Positions 31,514-37,474 of a DNA stretch of 46,130 nt are shown one piece after another. A program made the position numbers and the translations under genes. Under the pieces are notes generated by a model that had not been told where the DNA came from, made no database searches, and saw nothing but the letters and a program-made list of their open reading frames with translations. The stretch lies in assembly GCA_044377735.1 (NCBI GenBank), contig JBILYK010000018.1:1-46130 (forward strand). Reading direction: 5' to 3'. The first letter of the stretch is position 1. Each line of letters begins with the position of its first letter. The stretch is from Tabrizicola_A sp044377735 (lineage in GTDB: Bacteria; Pseudomonadota; Alphaproteobacteria; Rhodobacterales; Rhodobacteraceae).

Positions 31514-32410
31514 TCAACGCTCCCAGAAGTAGACAGTGGCGGGCTCGGGTTCCCAAACGCGGGCGTCTTCAATGCCCGGCAGGTTGACCAACGCGCGGTA
31601 TTCGCTGCCGAAGGCAACATATTGATCGGTCTCGGCCATGACAGCGGGTTTGCAGGCGATCGGGTCGCGCACCACGCCAAAGCCATTGTGAGTACCGACG
31701 ACAAAGGTGAAGAACCCGTCCAGATCAGTCAGCGTCGCCTCAAGCGCTTTGCCCAGCGTCTCGCCGGTTTGCAGCTTGTGGCTGATGAAGGCCGCGCCGA
31801 CTTCGGTGTCGTTTTCAGTTTCAAACGTCATGCCCAGACGCTTCAGCTCGCGCCGCACGCCGTTGTGGTTCGAAAGGCTTCCGTTGTGCACAAGGCACTG
31901 GTCTGACCCAGTCGAGAACGGATGTGCGCCCATCGTGGTGACAGCCGATTCGGTCGCCATGCGGGTGTGCCCGATGCCATGGGTGCCCCCCATCTTGGCC
32001 ACTTCAAAGCGGGTCGCCACATCCTTAGGCAGGCCAACCTCTTTGAAAATCTCAATGTTCTCGCCCGAAGACATCACTTTGATCCTCGGACGCAGATGTG
32101 ACACCGCTGACCGCGCGGCGTCCAGCTGACCCAAGGGCACTTCAAGCACCGCATGGGTGGATTTGACTAGCATCGCCACCGGCGCACCAATCGCCGCTTT
32201 CAGATCACCATCCAGATCCTTGAAATCCCGCTCAGGATTGGCCGACTGTACTGTCAGCTTGCCCAACCCCTTACCGGCTGAGGAATAAATCGCGATGCCG
32301 GCTGAATCCGGACCACGGTCTGTCATGGTGATCAGCATGTCTGTCAGCATGGCCCCAAGCTGGGGCTCTAGCTTTGGGTCCTTCAAGAACAACCCAACGA
32401 TTCCGCACAT
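31514..32410 (-). CDS. mgsA: N-methylglutamate synthase subunit A, class II glutamine amidotransferase (298 aa)
   Basis: This is an N-terminal nucleophile amidotransferase. The start at 32410 places the catalytic Cys at residue 2 (MCGIVGLF), confirmed by the perfect AAAGGAGG ribosome site. HTRMATESAVTTMGAHPFS near 145-163 and VHNGSLSNHNGVRRELKRLG near 170-189 are the conserved substrate-pocket regions of the family. It acts on gamma-glutamylmethylamide, the methylated analogue of glutamine. It is the first gene of mgsABC-gmaS, transcribed divergently from the small membrane protein genes. Confidence 0.95.
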   Translation of the reverse strand: MCGIVGLFLKDPKLEPQLGAMLTDMLITMTDRGPDSAGIAIYSSAGKGLGKLTVQSANPERDFKDLDGDLKAAIGAPVAMLVKSTHAVLEVPLGQLDAARSAVSHLRPRIKVMSSGENIEIFKEVGLPKDVATRFEVAKMGGTHGIGHTRMATESAVTTMGAHPFSTGSDQCLVHNGSLSNHNGVRRELKRLGMTFETENDTEVGAAFISHKLQTGETLGKALEATLTDLDGFFTFVVGTHNGFGVVRDPIACKPAVMAETDQYVAFGSEYRALVNLPGIEDARVWEPEPATVYFWER

Positions 32411-32442
32411 GGATTCGCCTCCTTTTGATTTGCTTGACCGTA

Positions 32443-32471
32443 ACGCTAGCACCGAAGATTCCGCCTATCAA
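32443..32471 (-). promoter_or_regulatory. Candidate promoter of mgsABC-gmaS
   Basis: Minus strand TTGATA (32466-32471), 17-bp spacer, TAGCGT (32443-32448). The spacing is ideal and the -10 is weak, as expected of a regulated promoter. A palindrome (32488-32503) lies 16 bp upstream of the -35. Confidence 0.45.
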
Positions 32472-32487
32472 CTGTGAAGAAACTTTT

Positions 32488-32503
32488 TTTCCTTATCGGG
32501 AAA
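32488..32503. promoter_or_regulatory. Palindromic operator candidate shared with the XRE-cupin promoter
   Basis: TTTCCTTATCGGGAAA lies in a longer T/A dyad (tttttttcc...gggaaaaaa) within the 243-bp divergent region between mgsA and the small membrane protein genes. An almost identical element, TTTCCTTATAGGAAA, occurs on the minus strand at 36793-36807 ahead of the XRE-cupin regulator. It is a likely binding site of that regulator. Confidence 0.6.
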
Positions 32504-32653
32504 AAATTTTCAGATTGCCTAAAGTTTGGGCAGGTTTTGCTTGACAGATTGTCGCACGCAGCTTTCCCTGCAGAAAACAAATTTGCCGGACAGCGAAACG
32601 GTGTCGGGGCCCAGCCAAATTCGGCAATGCAAAAGGGCCTAAGGGAGGGAAAC

Positions 32654-32935
32654 GTGTCAGACCTAAATCAACGGATTGAGGCGATGCACAAACGCGATGT
32701 CACTGTGGCATGGGCGTTTGTTATCGGATTGTGGTTCGCAATCATCTTTGTTGCAATCGCCACTTGGGGGCTCGCCCCTTCGGGCGCTGCTCGCACCGTG
32801 CTGCTCTGTGCCGGGGCAGTGATTCTTTTGTTTAACACGGCAGCCATTCTGGCCATGCTGCGTCACTACCGTGAGGACCGCGATTTCATGTACGGCCTCG
32901 ATATCAAGTTCCTTGACGAAGCAAAGGGGCGCTGA
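32654..32935 (+). CDS. Small two-helix membrane protein, first of permease operon (93 aa)
   Basis: This protein is not recognised. Two hydrophobic helices (about 18-38 and 47-68) are followed by a charged C-terminal tail with HYREDRDFMYGLDIKFLDE. The start is the GTG at 32654, preceded by a strong GGGAGGGAAAC site; a downstream ATG at 32684 is possible. The topology recalls the small subunits that accompany some sodium:solute symporters (DUF4212), but I cannot claim homology. It ends 2 nt before the next small gene, in an operon leading to an APC permease. Confidence 0.7.
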   Translation: MSDLNQRIEAMHKRDVTVAWAFVIGLWFAIIFVAIATWGLAPSGAARTVLLCAGAVILLFNTAAILAMLRHYREDRDFMYGLDIKFLDEAKGR

Positions 32936-32937
32936 AC

Positions 32938-33318
32938 ATGGCACATTACATACCGCCAATCCAAAGCAAGATCAGCCAGATGATCGACGTGATCGTGCTG
33001 GTCGCACTGACCGTGGGCGCGCTCTTCGTGCCCTTGTGGCTGGGCATGGCGGGCGCGGCCAAGTCCGTCGCCACCCCGGTGGAGAACCCCACATGGGAGA
33101 CCCTTGGCCAGAACGCAGCCCAGGCTACCCAATATGAGGCCCTCGGCTATACCCCTGAAAGTGCGCATGACCTGATCCTTGCGCGGTTTGACTACAGCTT
33201 CACCGGTGGGGCACTGATCGTCATGATCTTGGTGATCGTCGCTTATTACGCCCTGATGCTGAAGTTTTCTGAATCGGAGTATCGCGAAGTGATCTCCGAG
33301 AAATTTGGCGAGAAATAG
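32938..33318 (+). CDS. Small two-helix membrane protein, second of permease operon (126 aa)
   Basis: This protein is not recognised. There is an N-terminal helix (about 14-38, ending WLGMAGAA), a hydrophilic loop of about 45 residues with many Thr/Glu/Asn, and a second helix (about 83-107) followed by an acidic/basic tail SESEYREVISEKFGEK. It overlaps no known family by eye. Spacing in the operon is 2 nt upstream and 9 nt downstream, so it is very probably co-translated with its neighbours. Confidence 0.75.
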   Translation: MAHYIPPIQSKISQMIDVIVLVALTVGALFVPLWLGMAGAAKSVATPVENPTWETLGQNAAQATQYEALGYTPESAHDLILARFDYSFTGGALIVMILVIVAYYALMLKFSESEYREVISEKFGEK

Positions 33319-33327
33319 GGGGCTGCG

Positions 33328-33498
33328 ATGGAAACCTGGAACTACATCGAATATGCGGCTTGGGGCCTTTCGGCCTTGTTCGGCCTTCTCATGGTGATGG
33401 ACTGGTTCAAGACCGACAGCACCTATTCCGAAGATGTCCTGATCTCCTCTCGCGAAGGCGAGCTTGAGGCCATGACCGAAGAATCCCACAAGGGCTGA
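33328..33498 (+). CDS. 56-aa single-helix membrane protein, third of permease operon
   Basis: A very short reading frame with ATG at 33328 and stop at 33496-33498. It has one amphipathic-to-hydrophobic helix (WGLSALFGLLMVMDWF, about 12-27) and a long acidic cytoplasmic-type tail (DVLISSREGELEAMTEESHKG). Support comes from its tight fit between two coding genes (9 nt and 7 nt gaps) and from sensible codon use. Function unknown; possibly a small accessory subunit of the permease. Confidence 0.65.
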   Translation: METWNYIEYAAWGLSALFGLLMVMDWFKTDSTYSEDVLISSREGELEAMTEESHKG

Positions 33499-33505
33499 GG
33501 GCATC

Positions 33506-34942
33506 ATGGCACAAACTGACATCACATCTTCTGAGCGCGATGGCATGGGGCCGCATGGCACCAAAGTTGGCCTTCTGCGCGTTCTCGGCCCGGCCCACGT
33601 GTGGGCACTCGGCGTCGGCATCGTTTTGGTGGGCGAATACATGGGCTGGAACTTTGCCGTCGGCAAAGGCGGGGCCTATGCAGCGCTCATGGCCTGCTGG
33701 TTTGCCGGCATCCTTTACTCCTGCGTCGCGATGATCGATTCCGAAGTGACATCGACCGTCGCCGCCGCTGGGGGCCAGTATACCCAAGCCAAGCATATTG
33801 TCGGCCCGCTGATGGCCTTCAACGTCGGGCTTTACCTTGTGTTCGCCTACACCATGCTGGAGGCGGCGAATGCGATTACGGCTGGCTACCTGATTTCGGT
33901 CGTCGCCACGATGACCGGCTTTACCGGAGAGTTGGACCAGCGCCCGTTCATCATCCTTGTGATCATGTTCCTGGCCTGGCTGAACTACCGCGGCGTGCTG
34001 GCAACGCTGACCTTTAACCTCGTCATCACCGCCATCGCGTTTTCCGCCATCATCGTGCTGTTCCTGTCCACCAGCGGTATCCTCGGTGGCGGCATCATGC
34101 AGCACGCGGCTCTGTTCGAAGGGCAAGAGATGCCCTACGGCTGGATCGGCGTGGTTGCGGCCATGCACTTTGGCTTGTGGTTCTATCTGGGCATTGAAGG
34201 CACCACTCAGGCCGCCGAAGAAGTCCGCTCGCCCGCCCGCGCGCTGCCATTTGGCACGCTGGCAGGCATCATGACCCTCCTCATCGCAGCAACCCTGACC
34301 TGGTACATCTGCTCGGGCGTGCTGCCTTGGGAGTTTCTGGGCGATGGCGTGAACGGCTCGGTCGCGCCGCTCTTCGACACGGCGCGCCTGTCGGGGTCGA
34401 ATGCGCTGATCTGGCTTTTGGGCATTGGCACCCTTTTTGCCACCCTTGCCAGCGCCAACGGCTGCATCAACGACGCCTCCCGCGCATGGTTTGCGCTGGG
34501 GCGGGACAAGTATCTGCCCGCGTGGTTCGGGGCCGTGCATCCGCAATACCGCACGCCCTACCGCGCCATCGTGTTCTTGGTGCCGATCGCGCTGATCTTC
34601 GCCTTGGGCGCGCCCTTGGATCAGGTCATCACCTTCTCGATCTTGTCGGGGCTTTTGGGCTATACCTTCATGCCACTGAACATCCTGATGTTCCGCAAGA
34701 AGTGGCCCATGGGCACCATCAAGCGCGGCTATGAACACCCGTTCCACCCGATCCCGGCGATTGTTCTGCTGAGCCTGTGCGCGATCACCTTCTTTGCGGT
34801 GTTCCTTGGCTATGGCACCCAGCTTGTCGCGATGATCGGCTTTTACATCGTGGTGTCGCTGTGGTTCCACTTCTGGCGCTACCGCTTTGTGAACCGTGGC
34901 GCCCAGTTCACCATGCCCTGGCCGAAACCCAAGGGCTACTGA
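33506..34942 (+). CDS. APC-family permease, ethanolamine permease-like, likely methylamine uptake (478 aa)
   Basis: This is a twelve-helix amino acid-polyamine-organocation transporter. Helix 1 is ALGVGIVLVGEYMGWNFAVGKGG; the mid-region has LGIEGTTQAAEEVRSPARALPFG, a signature also seen in ethanolamine permeases, and LASANGCINDASRAWFALGRDKYLP follows. It is the fourth gene of an operon with three small membrane proteins and is divergent from mgsABC-gmaS, the enzymes using methylamine. Uptake of monomethylamine or a related small amine is therefore inferred. A perfect hairpin follows its stop codon. Confidence 0.88.
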   Translation: MAQTDITSSERDGMGPHGTKVGLLRVLGPAHVWALGVGIVLVGEYMGWNFAVGKGGAYAALMACWFAGILYSCVAMIDSEVTSTVAAAGGQYTQAKHIVGPLMAFNVGLYLVFAYTMLEAANAITAGYLISVVATMTGFTGELDQRPFIILVIMFLAWLNYRGVLATLTFNLVITAIAFSAIIVLFLSTSGILGGGIMQHAALFEGQEMPYGWIGVVAAMHFGLWFYLGIEGTTQAAEEVRSPARALPFGTLAGIMTLLIAATLTWYICSGVLPWEFLGDGVNGSVAPLFDTARLSGSNALIWLLGIGTLFATLASANGCINDASRAWFALGRDKYLPAWFGAVHPQYRTPYRAIVFLVPIALIFALGAPLDQVITFSILSGLLGYTFMPLNILMFRKKWPMGTIKRGYEHPFHPIPAIVLLSLCAITFFAVFLGYGTQLVAMIGFYIVVSLWFHFWRYRFVNRGAQFTMPWPKPKGY

Positions 34943-34958
34943 TCTTGCATAACATCCG

Positions 34959-34985
34959 CTGGCCCGCCATTCTGTGGCGGGCCAG
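34959..34985 (+). terminator. Hairpin after the mgs-side permease
   Basis: CTGGCCCGCCA-ttctg-TGGCGGGCCAG is a perfect 11-bp stem 16 nt after the permease stop. Only a weak T-run follows, so read-through to the next genes is possible. Confidence 0.6.
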
Positions 34986-35002
34986 TGTCTTGAAAGTCCC
35001 CA

Positions 35003-35671
35003 ATGACCTCTTTCACCCTTCTTGCCGCCGCCCTTGGTGCCACCGCGCTTTGGCTTGCTTGGACAACGGTTCAGGCCCACAAAGCCCGCAAGATCGCACG
35101 CGCCACCTATTTCAGCGCTGTAAAGCCGCTGTTCAACAAAATCACAACCCGTGTGGAACCCACCGGGTTTGCCCGGATGACGGCGCATTTTGAAGGGACC
35201 GCCTTTGACCTGCAGGCCATCCCCGACAGCCTGACCTTTCGCAAGCTGCCCGCCCTTTGGGTGATGCTGACCCTGCCCGCACCGATGCCGGTCAAGGCCA
35301 CGCTCGACATCATGGCCCGCCCCGCCGGGAATGAGCCGTTTTCCCATTTCGCGAACCTGCCGCAATCGCTGCCCTGCCCGCCGAGCCTGCCCGAGGGCAC
35401 CGGCCTTCGCAGCGATGACGCCACCGGCGTAACGCCGTTTGAGCTGATCGCGCCGCATCTGGCCGTCTTTGCTGACCCCAAGGTCAAGGAGCTGGTAATC
35501 TCACCCAAGGGCCTGCGCCTCGTGATCCTTGCGGATGAGGCTGAACGCGGCCGGTTCTTGATCTTCCGCGATGCCGAGGTGGGGGCCACGCCCTTACCCG
35601 CAGAGCGGCTGACGCCCCTGATCTCGACGCTTCTGGCGCTGCGCCAGACCTTGACAAAGGTTCCCGAATGA
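35003..35671 (+). CDS. Hypothetical membrane-anchored protein (222 aa)
   Basis: This protein is not recognised. A single N-terminal helix (about 3-22) is followed by a basic stretch HKARKIAR and a soluble domain of mixed alpha/beta content. The soluble part has PALWVMLTLPAPMPVKATLDIM, PFELIAPHLAVFADP and a late segment LRLVILADEAERGRFLIFRDAE. There is no cysteine pair or catalytic motif I can name. It is probably cytoplasmic with an inner-membrane anchor. It overlaps the next gene by 4 nt and follows the amine permease, so it may assist membrane functions of that operon. Confidence 0.75.
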   Translation: MTSFTLLAAALGATALWLAWTTVQAHKARKIARATYFSAVKPLFNKITTRVEPTGFARMTAHFEGTAFDLQAIPDSLTFRKLPALWVMLTLPAPMPVKATLDIMARPAGNEPFSHFANLPQSLPCPPSLPEGTGLRSDDATGVTPFELIAPHLAVFADPKVKELVISPKGLRLVILADEAERGRFLIFRDAEVGATPLPAERLTPLISTLLALRQTLTKVPE

Positions 35672-35946
35672 CCGCCTCCAAAGCTCCGCCGCATCCTAAT
35701 CTTGTGCTCGCCATCGCCACCGTACTGCCGGGCATGGGACAGGTGATGAACCGCCAACCGGTGCGCGGGTTGATGTTTGTGTTCTTCGCCGTTCTGTTGG
35801 GGGCTTTCACCCTGAAAACTGCCGCCCCTGAGGTTTCATTTGTCGGCAAGACAGCCGGAGCGCTGTTTGTCTGGGCCATGGCGATGATGGACGCCTATCG
35901 CACCGCCCGCCTGCGCCGCGCGATTTGGGAGCGGGACAAAGGCTAA
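35668..35946 (+). CDS. Small hypothetical membrane protein (92 aa)
   Basis: This small protein has PNLVLAIATVLPGMGQVMNRQPVRGLMFVFFAVLL, two probable helices (about 12-25 and 33-50), and a third, KTAGALFVWAMAMMDAYRTAR (about 61-81). The pattern 'PGxGQ...xRxxxG' recalls TM2/DUF5683-type membrane proteins. It is coupled by ATGA to the hypothetical gene before it. Function unknown. Confidence 0.72.
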   Translation: MTASKAPPHPNLVLAIATVLPGMGQVMNRQPVRGLMFVFFAVLLGAFTLKTAAPEVSFVGKTAGALFVWAMAMMDAYRTARLRRAIWERDKG

Positions 35947-36055
35947 CCTCTTTCGGGGTCTTCGACCTTCATCGGAGCGTCGCGCTGCGATAAGCGCACG
36001 AATGTGCAACGAAGAGCATGACCTGACCTCGCAGGCGTACTCGGGCGTTCGCCGG

Positions 36056-36080
36056 GAAAACAGTCCACTGGACTATTTTC
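36056..36080. repeat. Palindromic intergenic repeat
   Basis: gaaaac-AGTCCA-c-TGGACT-attttc is a near-perfect 25-bp dyad in the 143-bp gap between the convergent small membrane gene and the XRE-cupin gene. It resembles dispersed palindromes found in many Rhodobacteraceae and could end transcription from both sides. Confidence 0.5.
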
Positions 36081-36089
36081 TGATCCGTC

Positions 36090-36749
36090 TTACCCTTGCG
36101 GGTAGGAAATCACCGACAGATAGCGCGCGGGAAGTTTGACCAGCACTTCCGGCCCATGCGGGGCATCAGCGTCGAAAAACAGCGTATCACCCGGTTTCAG
36201 CGAATAGACTTGGTCGCCGTGGCGGTAATCCACCTCGCCCTCCAGCATATACAAAAGCTCCAACCCCTCATGCTGAAAGGCCGGGAAGACGTCGCTCTCG
36301 GTGGTCAGCGTGATGAGATAAGGTTCTACCACCACGCCCGAGGAATTCGACCCGATATGGCCCAAAAGGTTATACTGGTGCCCCGCCCGCGTGCCGCGCC
36401 GCTCAATCTCCAGATGCGCGCCCGCCTTCACATGCTGCGCCTCGCGCCGTTCCTCATAGCTGCGGAAGAACGCGGTCACCGGCACGGAAAAGGCGTGGGA
36501 CAGCACCTGCAACGTAGTCAGGCTGGGCGAGGTATTGCCGTTTTCGATCTTGGACAGCATCCCGATCGAAAGGCCAGTGACCGCCGCCAGATCCGCCACC
36601 GTCATGCCCTGCTGGCGACGAAAGTTCCGAACTTCACGGCCAATCGCGGCCTCAAGATTACGTTCGGTGATCTCGCGCACGCGGTGCGGGTCTTGGTCAA
36701 ATGCCGGTTTTGTGCGCGGCAAGGCGGCAGAATCGTGCAGGTCGTCCAT
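36090..36749 (-). CDS. XRE-family regulator with C-terminal cupin sensor (219 aa)
   Basis: This transcription regulator has an N-terminal Cro/C1-type helix-turn-helix (about 36-92, MTVADLAAVTGLSIGMLSKIENG) and a C-terminal cupin barrel (about 140-215, FQHEGLELLYMLEGEVDYR and GDTLFFDADAPHGPEVL with the metal/ligand His). Relatives control catabolism of small nitrogen compounds and respond to a ligand in the cupin. It lies between mgdABCD and the permease operon. A palindrome overlapping its own promoter recurs in the mgs/permease promoter region, so it is a good candidate for the methylamine regulator of this block. Confidence 0.9.
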   Translation of the reverse strand: MDDLHDSAALPRTKPAFDQDPHRVREITERNLEAAIGREVRNFRRQQGMTVADLAAVTGLSIGMLSKIENGNTSPSLTTLQVLSHAFSVPVTAFFRSYEERREAQHVKAGAHLEIERRGTRAGHQYNLLGHIGSNSSGVVVEPYLITLTTESDVFPAFQHEGLELLYMLEGEVDYRHGDQVYSLKPGDTLFFDADAPHGPEVLVKLPARYLSVISYPQG

Positions 36750-36778
36750 CGCGGGGCCTCATTCACCTTATGGCTCAA

Positions 36779-36807
36779 ATCATACGGGTATTTTTCCTAT
36801 AAGGAAA
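36779..36807 (-). promoter_or_regulatory. Promoter and operator of the XRE-cupin gene
   Basis: Minus strand TATGAT (36779-36784) is a near-consensus -10. The palindrome TTTCCTTATAGGAAA (36793-36807) covers the spacer and the -35 area, an ideal position for autorepression. The same sequence with one insertion/substitution stands at 32488-32503. Confidence 0.6.
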
Positions 36808-36869
36808 CATCGCATTCATCAAGCCCGGCCCCTGCGACATAGGGTGCATGACCTTACGTCAGGCAATCC

Positions 36870-36900
36870 GCCCCTGCCCTCCCCGTTGGTGGGCAGGGGC
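36870..36900 (-). terminator. Terminator of the mgd operon
   Basis: gcccctgccc (36870-36879) and gggcaggggc (36891-36900) are a perfect 10-bp stem starting 11 nt after the mgdD stop. There is no U-run, but it is followed by the XRE-cupin promoter, which makes a transcript end plausible. Confidence 0.6.
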
Positions 36901-36910
36901 TGGGCGGCCG

Positions 36911-37474
36911 TCAGATCACCGATTTCGCGGTGATCTCCAGCGCATGCAACAATCCTTGGGCCGAGGAGCGCGGACCGTAAAGCACAACCTCGGTGGCGGA
37001 GCGTTTGATGAGGTAGACGCCCAGATGCTCCATCACCGTGCGGCTGGCAAAGCCATCGGGCAGCGTCGCCAGATCAAGGTTCGACAGCCGCTCGAAGAGG
37101 GCCACCAGCCCGGTGCCTGCCACATCAAACCGCACCCAAGCGTCGGTCTGTTCGGTGATCGACGCGGTCTCGCCAAAGGCGGGCTTCAGATGCGCGACGA
37201 TGTCTTCGTGCGTGGCAAAATCGGCTTCAACAAGCCACATCTCGGGCGTCATCCAAAACGCACTGAACGCCTTGCCCGCCTCATGGGCTGATGCGCCCGG
37301 CAAGGGCACACCCGCCTTCTTGGCCGCCGCCGCAAAGGCCTTGTCCTGTCCCCGCCGCACCGCGACCGAGGCTAAGGCCAGATCAAACCGTTCGGTGATA
37401 TGGTAGGGGCCGATTGCCACCACCTCTGCCGTATCATGCCCCAAAGCGGTCAGGCTTTTCCATGCATTAGCCAC
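36911..37474 (-). CDS. mgdD: N-methylglutamate dehydrogenase / sarcosine oxidase-like gamma subunit (187 aa)
   Basis: This is the SoxG-type subunit with the GcvT-like fold and no catalytic residues of its own: FALASVAVRRGQ-type region near 33-43, FWMTPEMWLVEAD near 73-85, and LERLSNLDL...VYLIKRSATEVVLYGPRS near 127-170. I choose the GTG at 37474 because GAGGGGGAG lies ahead. It overlaps the alpha gene by 8 nt, and the usual SoxG N-terminus starts about here. It completes a beta-delta-alpha-gamma operon. Next to gmaS and mgs, the enzyme is best read as N-methylglutamate dehydrogenase. Confidence 0.87.
   Translation of the reverse strand: MANAWKSLTALGHDTAEVVAIGPYHITERFDLALASVAVRRGQDKAFAAAAKKAGVPLPGASAHEAGKAFSAFWMTPEMWLVEADFATHEDIVAHLKPAFGETASITEQTDAWVRFDVAGTGLVALFERLSNLDLATLPDGFASRTVMEHLGVYLIKRSATEVVLYGPRSSAQGLLHALEITAKSVI

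Noticed and set aside
33407..35458. Long reading frame (683 codons) on the minus strand across the APC permease
   Set aside because: It mirrors the permease gene codon for codon and gives an Arg/Gln/His-rich sequence without domains; the plus-strand permease has clear helices and family motifs.
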